Positions 24,775 to 33,856 of a stretch of DNA of 64,000 nt are shown here, piece by piece; the stretch's first letter is position 1, and the number at the start of each line of letters is the position of its first letter. Source of the stretch: Taibaiella koreensis (GTDB lineage Bacteria > Bacteroidota > Bacteroidia > Chitinophagales > Chitinophagaceae). The position numbers and the translations under genes are program-made. Where the stretch lies: positions 744,001 to 808,000 of the forward strand of contig NZ_QVNU01000001.1 of assembly GCF_003545715.1 (NCBI RefSeq). Direction: 5' to 3'. The notes beneath the pieces were generated by a model, which saw only the letters and a list, made by a program, of their open reading frames with translations, was not told the origin of the DNA and searched no databases.

Positions 24775-25234
24775 AATAGGGCACCTAAGCCGTAAAGCAG
24801 TATCTACAGCGGTATCCGGCATGACGATAGTGTTTCGTGTTTTGATATGAAGCCTGTCTAAAATACATCAGTCCGGAATACAATACCTCAGCCCTATAAC
24901 TGTATAATAAGCCTGGGTGCGTGGCTACCCCAAAATAGTGGAGCATTATTTTGGGTCTCCTTTTTGCGTTACTTTTTGGAGCAGCAGAAAGTAACAAAGT
25001 CCACACTGGCTCCAGGTAATCGGTGTGTTTTATAGCCAGCAGTACCCTTCACTGCACAAGCCGTGCATTTTCTTAATAGAATGACAATACGAATACCGCT
25101 TTGTGAGCGGGTTTCCCGCAGCGTCGCCTCGGGAAAATAATCTTGCCCTACGATCTGGCGGTATAGGATCGTCAGTAATTAACGGGTTGAAAGATTGTTT
25201 GCGATTCTCTGTGCGTGCGGATAGTCAGACCACT
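24775..25234. other. Intergenic region of about 460 bases, no gene recognised
   Basis: Between the MNIO gene and the convergent beta-barrel gene I see no convincing reading frame, hairpin terminator or RNA gene. The stretch around 24900-25010 (TTTTTGCGTTACTTTTTGGA and neighbourhood) looks like decayed interspersed sequence, but I cannot prove it is a repeat. Confidence 0.4.
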
Positions 25235-25966
25235 TTAAAAAAAACGTTCGGCTACCAGGCCGTAGGTAAACAATATATTTTCCCGCTGTGTGCGGCTTAC
25301 ATTGTTATAGGTAAAGGTTGTGGTAAAGCTAAGCCATTTCCATATTTTGATCCCCAGGCTGGCATTGGCCATAATGATGAAATCCCCGCCATAATTGAGT
25401 GAAGGCTGGTAAAAGCCTGCGCTGTTGAAGGTAAGCAGCTCCTTGTACTGGAAACGGTACTGGATCCTTAACGAGTTGCGGAAAGTATAATAGCCCAGCT
25501 CCGATTGGTCTTCCTGGATGATATTGCTGCGCTCGTACAAAAGACCATCGCTGATGCTCAGCATCATCTTCTGCCGGTCAATAAGCCGGTAGGCCGCACC
25601 CAGCCCGGCTTGCATCTGCTCGTTTATTTTAAGAGAAAAGCTGGACGTAAAGTTGACCAGACCCCAATAATAAAAATGCGGGAAAGTCTTGTACAAATTA
25701 AAGTCCAGCGCCGTGGTAAAATCGTTATTGGTCAGCCTGCCGGGCGTATTGCCATAGATCCAGGAAGTCGTCGAGTTCATCACAAACCTTTGCTTTCTTA
25801 TGCTGTATTTCACACCGTTATTCAGCAGGTAGGTCAGGCCATCGGCCGTGCGGTTAAAGGTACCCGACGAAGAGATATTGATCATATGGTGCACCGAGTC
25901 GCTAAACTGCGCGCGGGCGGCAAAGGGTAGGAGGCAATAACAGATCAGGTAAAGGTAACGGGCCAT
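25235..25966 (-). CDS. Outer-membrane beta-barrel protein (DUF481-like)
   Basis: 243 residues from the ATG at 25966, chosen because it starts a signal peptide (MARYLYLICYCLLPFAARAQ). The mature protein alternates polar and aromatic residues as in small outer-membrane barrels (FPHFYYWGLVNFTSSFSLKI, RIQYRFQYKELLTFNSAGFY) and ends in AERFF, a C-terminal aromatic typical of outer-membrane insertion. The pattern is like DUF481 proteins, salt-stress-associated barrels of unknown function. Its start lies about 85 bases from the stop of the archaemetzincin-like gene and the two may be co-transcribed. Confidence 0.65.
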   Translation of the reverse strand: MARYLYLICYCLLPFAARAQFSDSVHHMINISSSGTFNRTADGLTYLLNNGVKYSIRKQRFVMNSTTSWIYGNTPGRLTNNDFTTALDFNLYKTFPHFYYWGLVNFTSSFSLKINEQMQAGLGAAYRLIDRQKMMLSISDGLLYERSNIIQEDQSELGYYTFRNSLRIQYRFQYKELLTFNSAGFYQPSLNYGGDFIIMANASLGIKIWKWLSFTTTFTYNNVSRTQRENILFTYGLVAERFF

Positions 25967-26050
25967 CGGCAAAAAGCAGTTCCGGCGCAAGCTGCCGGGG
26001 TTTATTGGCCTGTAAAGATAACCTCGCCTGCCAAAACCGCGAAACACTTA

Positions 26051-26971
26051 TTATTGTTTTAACAGTTGTGCGGCCCAGGTATAATAGGCGAGAGCGGCTG
26101 TGTCACAGTGGTTCCGACGGTAGAACTGCAGTAAGTCTTCAACATGCCTCTCCGGTTGGACCCGGCGATTGAAGCATACTTTGGCCAGGCATTCCCAGCA
26201 CAACCAGGATGGTTGCCGGTCGCTCTCGGAGAGCGAATTGCTACCGTTCATACAGCATTCGTATAAAACACAGTGACCGATGCCGAACATATGGCCGGTT
26301 TCGTGCGCAGCAACCTGTATGGTCCGTTTGAGGCAAAGTGCATAAGCGGCAGAACCGGTATGGTAGTCTCCCAGGCGTGCCAGGCTCCATACACCTATGC
26401 GCCGCTCTGTGCTGGCCTGTCCGAATACAAAATTCCAGTTATCATCGGGATAAAGGTCATAAGGAGTGAAAGCAAGCAATGCAAAGGCGCTGTCTGGAAG
26501 CAAGGCCGGGAGCAGGCTATCCAGCAATATACGGGTCTGGAGCTGTAAGCCGTAGCTGTTCTGACGTTGGTAGCCGGCGCCAATAGAGCCGATTCCCACT
26601 GTGGGCAGCTCTGCTACCGGGATCTGGAAAAACGAGGAAAGAAAGGTTTTGGTCTGTTCCAGTATCGAACGGCCTTCTGCATCAAAGCGACCCAGCTGCA
26701 CTACATACAGCGTTGTACGCTGGGGTGTTGCTGCGGTAGGATTACGGGCGCAATAGGCCTTAACGGGTTCCTGTATCTCCGTATACCTGCTACGCCATTC
26801 GCCAGGCTGAGGCGGGTGCTTGGTCCGGGTCAGCGGTTTCAGATGCTGGCAGCCGGACAGGATATCCGGCCCGCGCTTATGGGTGCTGCAGGCGCTTAGG
26901 ATAAACAGTAAGAGGAATAGCAGGCGCAACATAGACTTTCCGGTATGACGCATGTACTGTGTCAAATGCAT
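26051..26971 (-). CDS. Lipoprotein-anchored archaemetzincin-type (M54) metallopeptidase
   Basis: 306 residues. A lipobox signal (FLLLFILSAC, Cys at 28) is followed by a catalytic domain with the extended motif HETGHMFGIGHC (His223, Glu224, His227, His233, Cys234), the second Cys group CCM (239-241) and CWEC (258-261). This agrees with the archaemetzincin consensus HExxHxxGx3Cx4CxM plus a downstream CxxC, which binds a catalytic and a structural zinc. The family is usually cytoplasmic, so the lipoprotein signal is unusual. Three in-frame ATGs (26971, 26953, 26932) are all compatible with the signal. The gene starts 4 bases after the upstream gene. Confidence 0.8.
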   Translation of the reverse strand: MHLTQYMRHTGKSMLRLLFLLLFILSACSTHKRGPDILSGCQHLKPLTRTKHPPQPGEWRSRYTEIQEPVKAYCARNPTAATPQRTTLYVVQLGRFDAEGRSILEQTKTFLSSFFQIPVAELPTVGIGSIGAGYQRQNSYGLQLQTRILLDSLLPALLPDSAFALLAFTPYDLYPDDNWNFVFGQASTERRIGVWSLARLGDYHTGSAAYALCLKRTIQVAAHETGHMFGIGHCVLYECCMNGSNSLSESDRQPSWLCWECLAKVCFNRRVQPERHVEDLLQFYRRNHCDTAALAYYTWAAQLLKQ

Positions 26972-26975
26972 AAGC

Positions 26976-27713
26976 TCAGCGATCTTTTTTCCGGAAAGGC
27001 TTGGTAAGACGGTACCAAAGGCCTTCAGGTTTTTCTATATCGGGCCGGCCATACATCATTACTTCATCTATCTCATTACTGTCTCTTTGTTTCATCCGGA
27101 TAGTTAAGTAAGCCTTGTCGTCGGTTACGCTGATTAGTGTATCCTGCATGGCAAGGGCACGGATGACGAGTGATACCGGCTGCCGTTGGGGAACGGGGAT
27201 TTCAAGCCTGAAATGCCCATCGTTATCCGTCATTGTGCTGGTTTGAGTATGCTCCAGTATCACAATAGCGCCGGGGCTAGCCTCTCCGTTGTCGTCCAGC
27301 ACCTGTCCCCTGATCCTTATGGTATCTGTGGATGCTATTGGCGTGCTTGTTTGCCCGCCTTTATCATAACCGGGATGTTGCTCCATCTGGTTTGTCTGTC
27401 CGTAAGTTCTCGTAGCAATGCCGGCCAGCCCCAGGAAGGCGGCTGCGACATATTTGCTGCCGGTCCGGAGCCAGGCAGGCATGGAGTACTTTTTCGTATC
27501 CAGCGGCAAGGACAATTGATGGGCGGTGAAACGGCCGCAGGGCAAATCGGGCGCTTTTTGGAAATAAGCAGTGAATTCGGCATCGCTGTAAGCACTGAAG
27601 TCGATTACCGTTTTCTGGCAAGCGCTGCAGAAGCGGCCGCAGGATACGGGTTGCATAGTGTTCCAGTCTTCGGTGCACGGGGCGGGTAGGGATAGTTGTT
27701 TACGTCTCTTCAT
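26976..27713 (-). CDS. Cys-motif membrane protein with carboxypeptidase-D-like domain (paralog A)
   Basis: 245 residues from the ATG at 27713. The N-terminal about 65 residues hold PCTEDWNTMQPVSCGRFCSACQKTVIDFSAYSD and, later, CGRF: five cysteines in a compact pattern also seen in the paralog at 27886. A single hydrophobic helix (about 85-100) separates this, probably cytoplasmic, part from a periplasmic carboxypeptidase-regulatory-like beta domain (IRIRGQVLDDNGEASPGAIV, residues about 130-200) that ends in a short basic tail (LTKPFRKKDR). The Cys-rich domain is a recurrent but unassigned Bacteroidota element. It precedes the archaemetzincin-like gene by 4 bases and follows its paralog. Confidence 0.55.
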   Translation of the reverse strand: MKRRKQLSLPAPCTEDWNTMQPVSCGRFCSACQKTVIDFSAYSDAEFTAYFQKAPDLPCGRFTAHQLSLPLDTKKYSMPAWLRTGSKYVAAAFLGLAGIATRTYGQTNQMEQHPGYDKGGQTSTPIASTDTIRIRGQVLDDNGEASPGAIVILEHTQTSTMTDNDGHFRLEIPVPQRQPVSLVIRALAMQDTLISVTDDKAYLTIRMKQRDSNEIDEVMMYGRPDIEKPEGLWYRLTKPFRKKDR

Positions 27714-27885
27714 GGGAATAGGTTTGCTACTGATAATACACGCTTCCCTATTCATCGTACTATAGAAGTGATCAGCATTACTGATCGGAGCGTCGCCACT
27801 TTGCGGCTGAACAAATCGTTCCGTTTCCCTTTTCCTGAACGGGGATAGAAAAACCGGTTTACTTTTAAGGCAGGAAATTGATTGG

Positions 27886-28809
27886 TTACTGTCGGTATTT
27901 TTTCCGGAAAGACCTGGTCAGGCGCCGCCACAATGAAGGTTTTTCGGTCTTTGCGATCACCACGCCGTTAATAGCACGGGTGCCATATAATGCTGTTGCT
28001 TCGGCTGGCATCAGCTTTCTGACAATGTGCACAGAGGGCGCCAATCCCGCCAGACCGTCAGCATAGGGTTGTCCATCAAGAATGACGAAGGGGTTGGGTG
28101 TGGGCATCGCTCTTGGCGCAATGGCGCTGTAAGGTATAGTCGATACACTGCCCATGATCATTTTAGGGTTCAGCGGCAGACCCTGTACCACTACTTCTTT
28201 CAGTTCGTTGCTGAGAGAGGCAAGCTGCACCGTCAAGGCCCTGTCTGTACAGGATACTTTTCGGGTCAGTGTTATTTGGCCTGCTGCGCTAAAGATGAGA
28301 ACACCTTCATTGGTGTCAAGGGTTATGGAGAAGTAACCTTCCGCATCGCTTACGGTGGTGTTGTTTGTCCCTTCGATCTGTATGGCCGCACCGGGCAGGG
28401 CATCGCCGGCTTCATCTACGACGGTGCCATACAGGGTCGTGGGAAAGCAAGTTGTGCGCGATACCGGTGTTTGCTGTTGCGATTGCGCTGTCGAAGGCGC
28501 GGCCTGCAGTGTTAAGGGCAGCAAGCCCATAAAGGCATACCGCAATGTTTTGTGCCAGGGTTTGCCGGCAGGCGGTCGTTGTGCCTGTTGCAACGGAATT
28601 TCCAGCCATAGCTGGTGCGGGCTGAACCGGCCGCAAATGCCGGTACGGTCTGCACTAAAATACCGGATAAAGGCGTCGTCGGAAAATGTGCTAAAATCGA
28701 TTACGGTCTTGCTGCAGGCACCGCAGAATTGGCCGCAGCCATCGGGCTGCATCTGTTCCCAATCTTCAGAACAGGGTTCCGGCAGGGCCACACGATGGGT
28801 CGTCTTCAT
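27886..28809 (-). CDS. Cys-motif membrane protein with carboxypeptidase-D-like and plug-like domains (paralog B)
   Basis: 307 residues. It has the same N-terminal motif as paralog A (PCSEDWEQMQPDGCGQFCGACSKTVIDFS, then CGRFSPHQL), a membrane helix at about 90-110, a carboxypeptidase-D-like domain (LYGTVVDEAGDALPGAAIQI) and, unlike A, a TonB-plug-like stretch (TPNPFVILDGQPY and ATALYGTRAINGVVIAKTEK). The plug-like part without a barrel resembles SusC-type N-termini and is probably a signalling or binding module. The C-terminus is basic (RRLTRSFRKKYRQ) like paralog A, which points to an old tandem duplication. Confidence 0.55.
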   Translation of the reverse strand: MKTTHRVALPEPCSEDWEQMQPDGCGQFCGACSKTVIDFSTFSDDAFIRYFSADRTGICGRFSPHQLWLEIPLQQAQRPPAGKPWHKTLRYAFMGLLPLTLQAAPSTAQSQQQTPVSRTTCFPTTLYGTVVDEAGDALPGAAIQIEGTNNTTVSDAEGYFSITLDTNEGVLIFSAAGQITLTRKVSCTDRALTVQLASLSNELKEVVVQGLPLNPKMIMGSVSTIPYSAIAPRAMPTPNPFVILDGQPYADGLAGLAPSVHIVRKLMPAEATALYGTRAINGVVIAKTEKPSLWRRLTRSFRKKYRQ

Positions 28810-28854
28810 ATGTTTAAAGATGCAGGATCACGCGCAGCGGTTGGAATGGCACAA

Positions 28855-28895
28855 AAAAATAAATGCCTTCCCTGAGGAATGGCATTTATTTTGGA
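28855..28895 (-). terminator. Hairpin terminator after lpdA
   Basis: AAATAAATGCC-TTCC pairs with GGAA-T-GGCATTTATTT with a one-base bulge and a loop CTGA. It lies just beyond the lpdA stop on the minus strand. Confidence 0.6.
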
Positions 28896-28921
28896 AATAT
28901 TAAAAGATATACAGGACCTGC

Positions 28922-30328
28922 TTACAGGTGGATCGCTTCGCCCAAGGCCACTTCGATCGCGTCTTTTACCGCTTCGCTCATGGTAGGGTGGGGGAAGATG
29001 GTATCCAGCTGCTCATGCCAGGTGGTTTCCAGCTTACGGGCGGTTACGGCCTCGGAAATGATCTCGGTCACATTGGCGCCGATCATGTGCATACCCAGCC
29101 ATTCGCCGTATTTCGCATCAAATACTACTTTAACGAAGCCTTCGCTGGCGCCGGCTGCAGTAGCCTTGCCGCTGGCAGAGAAGGGGAATTTGCCTACTTT
29201 AATTTCGTAGCCGGCTTCTTTAGCTTGCTTTTCGGTCATGCCCACAGAAGCAATCTCGGGTGTGCAATAAGTACAGCCTGGTACATTGCCATAATCCAGG
29301 GGCTCGGGCTGATGATCAAATTTGCCTTCTTTCTTACCGATTGCTTCGATACAGATCACGGCTTCTTTCATCGCCACATGCGCCAGCGCCTGGCCGGGAA
29401 CGATATCGCCGATAGCATAAATGCCTTCAACATTGGTTTTGTAGTAAGGATCGACGGTCACTCTACCCTTATCTGTTGCGATGTTCAGGGTTTCGATACC
29501 GATATTTTCCAGGTTGGTGGCTACGCCTACGGCGCTCAGCAGTACATCGGCTTCCAGGGTCACTTCTCCGTTAGCTGTTTTTACGGTGGCTTTTACACCG
29601 TTGCCGCTGATGTCTACTTTCTCAACGGAAGAATTGGTCATTACTTCAATGCCTTTCTTCTTGAATGATTTTTCCAGCTCTTTGGAGATATCGTCGTCTT
29701 CTACCGGTACAATGCGGGGCATGAATTCAACGATGGTCACCTTAGTACCGATGCTGTGGTAGAAATAGCCAAACTCTACGCCGATAGCGCCGCTACCCAC
29801 TACGATCATGGATTTGGGCTGCTGGGGCAGGATCATGGCTTCGCGGTAGCCGATCACTTTTTTACCGTCGATCTGCAGGTTGGGCAGCTCGCGGCTGCGG
29901 CCGCCGGTTGCCAGCACTACGTGCTTGGCCTGGTGCGTGGTCACATTACCATCTGCGCCGGTTACTTCCACTTCTTTTTTTGCATTGAGTTTACCATGTC
30001 CGACCAGCACGTCGATCTTATTCTTCTTCATCAGGAACTGGATGCCCTTGCTCATTTTATCGGCAACGCCACGGCTGCGCTGGATCACTTTTTCGAAATC
30101 CACTTTAGCACCTTCCACCATCATGCCGTAATCCTGTGCATGGCTGATATATTCAAACACCTGCGCTGATTTCAGCAGGGCTTTTGTAGGGATACAACCC
30201 CAGTTGAGGCAGATACCGCCCAGGCTTTCCTTTTCAACGATTGCTGTTTTGAAACCCAATTGGGAAGCGCGGATAGCGGCAACATACCCGCCGGGACCAC
30301 TGCCTATTACGATCACATCGTATGCCAT
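28922..30328 (-). CDS. lpdA: Dihydrolipoamide dehydrogenase (E3)
   Basis: 468 residues from the ATG at 30328, the start that begins directly with the FAD-binding GSGPGGYVAA (residues 9-18). Upstream in-frame sequence is not part of the family. The redox-active disulfide is Cys40/Cys45 in GGICLNWGCIPTKALL, followed by the NAD-binding GSGAIGVEFGYF and the C-terminal dimer-interface HPTMSEA with the catalytic His. The enzyme reoxidises dihydrolipoyl groups of the E2 proteins of pyruvate, 2-oxoglutarate and branched-chain dehydrogenases; its E2 partner is at 16964. It is monocistronic, with a promoter-like element at 30352 and a terminator. Confidence 0.97.
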   Translation of the reverse strand: MAYDVIVIGSGPGGYVAAIRASQLGFKTAIVEKESLGGICLNWGCIPTKALLKSAQVFEYISHAQDYGMMVEGAKVDFEKVIQRSRGVADKMSKGIQFLMKKNKIDVLVGHGKLNAKKEVEVTGADGNVTTHQAKHVVLATGGRSRELPNLQIDGKKVIGYREAMILPQQPKSMIVVGSGAIGVEFGYFYHSIGTKVTIVEFMPRIVPVEDDDISKELEKSFKKKGIEVMTNSSVEKVDISGNGVKATVKTANGEVTLEADVLLSAVGVATNLENIGIETLNIATDKGRVTVDPYYKTNVEGIYAIGDIVPGQALAHVAMKEAVICIEAIGKKEGKFDHQPEPLDYGNVPGCTYCTPEIASVGMTEKQAKEAGYEIKVGKFPFSASGKATAAGASEGFVKVVFDAKYGEWLGMHMIGANVTEIISEAVTARKLETTWHEQLDTIFPHPTMSEAVKDAIEVALGEAIHL

Positions 30329-30351
30329 AGAGTAGAAATTGATTTGTTTTC

Positions 30352-30382
30352 CAAATTTATAAAACAGGGCAAATGTAGGCAA
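30352..30382 (-). promoter_or_regulatory. Putative promoter of lpdA
   Basis: On the minus strand TAAATTTG (30359-30352) is an exact -7 box, with TTG (30382-30380) 20 bases upstream. A second exact -7 box (TACATTTG) is at 30377-30370 without a -33 partner. Confidence 0.4.
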
Positions 30383-30732
30383 TAAAATGTAAAAACGCGG
30401 GTTGGGTATCAGCGCTATTATCCGGCATAATATTTTGATAAATGTCAGCACCGGGGCGGTCCGGGTAACTTTTAAGCGTAATATTTATTGATAAATATCA
30501 GGACTGTGTGTCGTATTTCCGGGACCATATTATTTTATCGTAAAACATTACAAACAGCATTCTGCGTTGATCCGAAAACTTACCTGGCAAATGGTATGGT
30601 AGTGCCGGTACAGCATGCTGCCGTTGTATCAGCGCCGAATATCATCTTACAGGCAGGCTGCCATTGCTGCCGCGTACACCTGTACACCTCCGAGACGGGA
30701 AGGAAGGACTTTTTACCCGGCGGGCTTGATCC
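30383..30732. other. Intergenic region upstream of lpdA, no gene recognised
   Basis: About 350 bases between divergently placed flanks show only short unsupported frames and no RNA gene. Nothing else was seen. Confidence 0.4.
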
Positions 30733-31506
30733 TTACCAGGTTTTGCCCGCCAGCAGGCGTATGTAGGCATAAAACGAAGGCAGCAGCACCAGGATAAAAA
30801 AGATACAAATAGCCAGCGCCCATACAGGCATGTCGGGCTTGTCGCCTCTGAAATAAGCAATAACAGCATAGCCCAGGCCGGCCATAAAGGCAAGCATGAC
30901 CAAGGGAACAACCAGGAAAAGCAGGAGCTTAACACCTGTTCTGGTCAGTTTTTCCATGCCGGCGCCACTGGCATATGCTATTGCCGCTATCGAAAAATAA
31001 GCCAGTATCAGCAGCATAAGTGTGCCACCGCCGACAAGCAGGTATTTGCTGGTCGAAAATTCTTCAGCATTGTCCATGCCGGGTCTGTAACCTACTGTCA
31101 GCAAGGCACCTATAGCCTGGGGACCCGATGAGGAAACATCCGATTTCAATTGCCGTTCCTGCCCGTTCTGATCTGTGAAGACGACAATGGGCCGGTACAT
31201 CGTTGTACGGCGGGTGCTGCCATTGTCCCGGCTTTCGCTTATATAGGTCTCGTGATCCACCACTCTGGCCTGGTACCGGGGAAGGGTGAATACATTGTAA
31301 ACAAAGCCGCCCAGCATGCCGCCAAGGCTGGCCGTAAAGCCGAAAATGATAAAAACGACTAGTGTCACATACCCCATGCTGACACAGCCCGGTCTCCGGT
31401 TCCTGCCGCCACGGCGCAGGATGCCGGCGGCCATCACGATCGAGAGCAGCAGCAGGCCCAGCGCGGTCCAGCCATAGGACGTTATTTGTAAGATGAGGAG
31501 ATGCAT
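30733..31506 (-). CDS. DUF3592 membrane protein
   Basis: 257 residues with about four hydrophobic segments (residues 10-30, 45-70, 155-178, 190-245). Between segments 2 and 3 a soluble domain carries the DUF3592 pattern: YQARVVDHETYIS, then TTMYRPIVVFTDQNGQE and GYRPGMDNAEEFS. The family is widespread and uncharacterised. The gene stands alone. Confidence 0.7.
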   Translation of the reverse strand: MHLLILQITSYGWTALGLLLLSIVMAAGILRRGGRNRRPGCVSMGYVTLVVFIIFGFTASLGGMLGGFVYNVFTLPRYQARVVDHETYISESRDNGSTRRTTMYRPIVVFTDQNGQERQLKSDVSSSGPQAIGALLTVGYRPGMDNAEEFSTSKYLLVGGGTLMLLILAYFSIAAIAYASGAGMEKLTRTGVKLLLFLVVPLVMLAFMAGLGYAVIAYFRGDKPDMPVWALAICIFFILVLLPSFYAYIRLLAGKTW

Positions 31507-31727
31507 CTGTCCGGGGAATTAAGGATACAGGGCAAATTAAAGGCATATCTGCCGGAAAGCAGCGGCCGATTTTTATCCGCAGGGATAAGGGCCGGAAGTG
31601 GACTGCTCCGTCCCGCTTGCGTTGGGAGCGATCCCGCTCAGGCTTCCGAGGCGCGAAATCCCCGCAAAATAGATTAATTTTGCCCCCTCAAATTTAAAAA
31701 CTGGTTCCGTAACCACGGACAGAGCAT

Positions 31728-33665
31728 ATGTTACTAGCATTAAATAATGTTTCCTTTTCCTTTGGCGCCAGGCCCATGCTTACCGAGGCTAACTGGCAGA
31801 TCGGCGAAGGGGAACGCATAGGCCTTATAGGGCCTAACGGAGCGGGAAAATCCACATTGCTGCGCCTCATTATGGGGGAGTACACGATAGACAGCGGCAA
31901 CATACAAAGGGCCAATGATACCTCCATCGGCTTCTTTAACCAGGACTTGCTCAGCTTCTCCTCCTCCGATTCTATTCTCTCGGTGGGCATGACGGCATTT
32001 GAAAAGGCCGTAGCGATCGAGAAAACGATGGAAAGCATCATGAAGGATCTCGAGACCAACGGCGACGATGAAGAGCTGCTGCTGCAATACAGCGAGGCGC
32101 TGCACGATTTTGAAATGGCCGGTGGTTACGAAATGGAACACCGTACAGCAGAAGTGCTGGAAGGCCTGGGCTTTTCTACAGCCGATCTGCAGCGGCCGTA
32201 TAATGAATTCAGCGGTGGCTGGCGTATGCGTGTGTTGCTGGCTAAGCTGATGCTGCAGCAGCCCGATATCCTGATGCTGGATGAACCGACCAACCACCTT
32301 GATCTGCCTTCGATCGAGTGGCTGGAACGGTATCTGCAAAGCTATCCCGGCACGGTGATCATCGTATCGCATGACCGTTATTTCCTGGACCGTATGGTGA
32401 CCCGGATTGTAGAGCTGTTCCAGCAGGATCTCATCAGCTATAGCGGCAACTATTCGTTCTACGAGGTAGAAAAAGCAACCCGTATGGAATTCCTGGAAAG
32501 GGAATTTGAGAACCAGCAAAAATATATCGAACAGCAGGAGCGTTTTATCGAACGTTTTAAGGCGAAGGCCAGCAAGGCCAAGCAGGCGCAGAGCCTGATG
32601 AAGAAGCTGGATAAGATCGAAAGGATAGAGCTGCCCGGAGGCAATGCGCCTCGGATGAATATCAGCTTTGACGTGGAAAAGCAGCCGGGCAAGATCATTT
32701 GCGACCTGAAGCATGCATCAAAAAATTATGGCCCCGTGCAGATACTCAATAATACCAATGCTGAGATCGATCGTGGCGACAAGATTGCCCTGGTGGGGGC
32801 CAATGGTAAGGGAAAGTCGACACTGATGCGTATTGTGGCCGGTACAGAGCCTTTTGAAGGAGAACGCAGCGGCTGGCACAACGTGAAAGCGAGCTTCTAT
32901 GCGCAGCACCAGCTGGAATCGCTCAACCTGGAACATACCCTGCTCGAGGAGATGAAGCACTGCGGTAGCGGCAAAACAGAGCTTGAGCTGCGGCAGCTGC
33001 TGGGTTGCTTCCTGTTCAGCGGCGACGATGTGTTTAAAAAGATCAAGGTATTGTCGGGTGGAGAAAAAGCCAGGGTGGCCCTGGCCAAGGTAATTGCCGG
33101 CAAGGCCAATTTTCTGCTGCTGGATGAACCTACCAACCACCTGGATATTCAATCCGTGGAGTTGCTGATCGAAGCCCTGAATAAATATGAAGGGACCTAT
33201 GTGCTCATTTCACACGACCGTTATTTCGTTAGCCGCACGGCCAATAAATACTGGGAAATTGAAGACGGGAAGGTAAATGCCTTTGCCGGCACCTACGAGG
33301 AATGGGCTACCTGGAAAGAAGAACGGGCCGAACGCCGGAAACAGGACGCAACACCTGCGCCTGCGCCGCGCAAGCAAGAAGTTAAAAAAGAGCAGAAACC
33401 CGTTGTAGATACGAAAGAGCAGAACGACCGTAAAAAAGAATTGCAGAAGCACCAGAAAGAGCTGCAGAAAGTAGAGCAGCAGGTGAATGAGGTGGAGACC
33501 GAAAAGATCCGTCTGGAACAGGCTATGGCCGATCCCAAGATATACGCCGATAACCAGCAATTCAAAGCAGTTGAACAGCAATACCAGGCCTGTGTGGCTT
33601 CTCTGGGCGTGATACAGCAGCGTTATGATACCCTTTTTGAGAAGATCATGGAATTGGAAGAATAA
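31728..33665 (+). CDS. ABC-F family ATPase (translation factor type)
   Basis: 645 residues. Two ABC domains in one chain: Walker A GPNGAGKS at residues 35-42, a signature FSGGWRMRVLLAKLML and Walker B DILMLDEPTNHLD in the first; GANGKGKSTLM, LSGGEKARVALAKVI and FLLLDEPTNHLD in the second. Between them is the charged inter-domain linker (FKAKASKAKQAQSLMKKLD) characteristic of ABC-F proteins, and the C-terminal 110 residues form a Lys/Glu coiled coil (about 535-640) as in Uup-type members. There are no transmembrane helices. ABC-F proteins act on the ribosome (EttA-like relief of stalling) or protect it from antibiotics. The resistance subset cannot be assigned from sequence alone. A terminator follows. 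Confidence 0.93.
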   Translation: MLLALNNVSFSFGARPMLTEANWQIGEGERIGLIGPNGAGKSTLLRLIMGEYTIDSGNIQRANDTSIGFFNQDLLSFSSSDSILSVGMTAFEKAVAIEKTMESIMKDLETNGDDEELLLQYSEALHDFEMAGGYEMEHRTAEVLEGLGFSTADLQRPYNEFSGGWRMRVLLAKLMLQQPDILMLDEPTNHLDLPSIEWLERYLQSYPGTVIIVSHDRYFLDRMVTRIVELFQQDLISYSGNYSFYEVEKATRMEFLEREFENQQKYIEQQERFIERFKAKASKAKQAQSLMKKLDKIERIELPGGNAPRMNISFDVEKQPGKIICDLKHASKNYGPVQILNNTNAEIDRGDKIALVGANGKGKSTLMRIVAGTEPFEGERSGWHNVKASFYAQHQLESLNLEHTLLEEMKHCGSGKTELELRQLLGCFLFSGDDVFKKIKVLSGGEKARVALAKVIAGKANFLLLDEPTNHLDIQSVELLIEALNKYEGTYVLISHDRYFVSRTANKYWEIEDGKVNAFAGTYEEWATWKEERAERRKQDATPAPAPRKQEVKKEQKPVVDTKEQNDRKKELQKHQKELQKVEQQVNEVETEKIRLEQAMADPKIYADNQQFKAVEQQYQACVASLGVIQQRYDTLFEKIMELEE

Positions 33666-33686
33666 CGAACGCAGCGATAAAAACAA

Positions 33687-33721
33687 AGCGGAACGGACCA
33701 TATATCCGTTCCGTTTTTTTG
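33687..33721 (+). terminator. Terminator after the ABC-F gene
   Basis: GCGGAACGGA pairs with TCCGTTCCGT across a short A/T loop and is followed by seven T. Confidence 0.8.
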
Positions 33722-33800
33722 TTTTCCGGCGGCCTGCTAAATGGCCGGTCGCATGAGCTAAGGTTAAGGGGCCTTTACAGGGTAAAGGTAAACAGGAGAT

Positions 33801-33835
33801 TTTGAGCGCTATATACCCGGTTACAGGTATATTTG
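33801..33835 (+). promoter_or_regulatory. Promoter of the LuxR-type regulator
   Basis: TTTG (33801-33804) and TATATTTG (33828-33835) are 23 bases apart, within the consensus range. The leader before the ATG at 33857 would be about 18 bases. Confidence 0.6.
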
Positions 33836-33856
33836 TGTCATCGATTACCATTTGCC

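Noticed and set aside
31740-32714. A long minus-strand frame across the ABC-F gene
   Set aside because: The plus strand encodes an unambiguous two-domain ATPase; the antisense frame has no recognisable features.
31728-33665. ABC-F gene as an antibiotic resistance determinant
   Set aside because: Two-domain ABC-F proteins include many housekeeping factors, and the sequence alone gives no ARE-type evidence.
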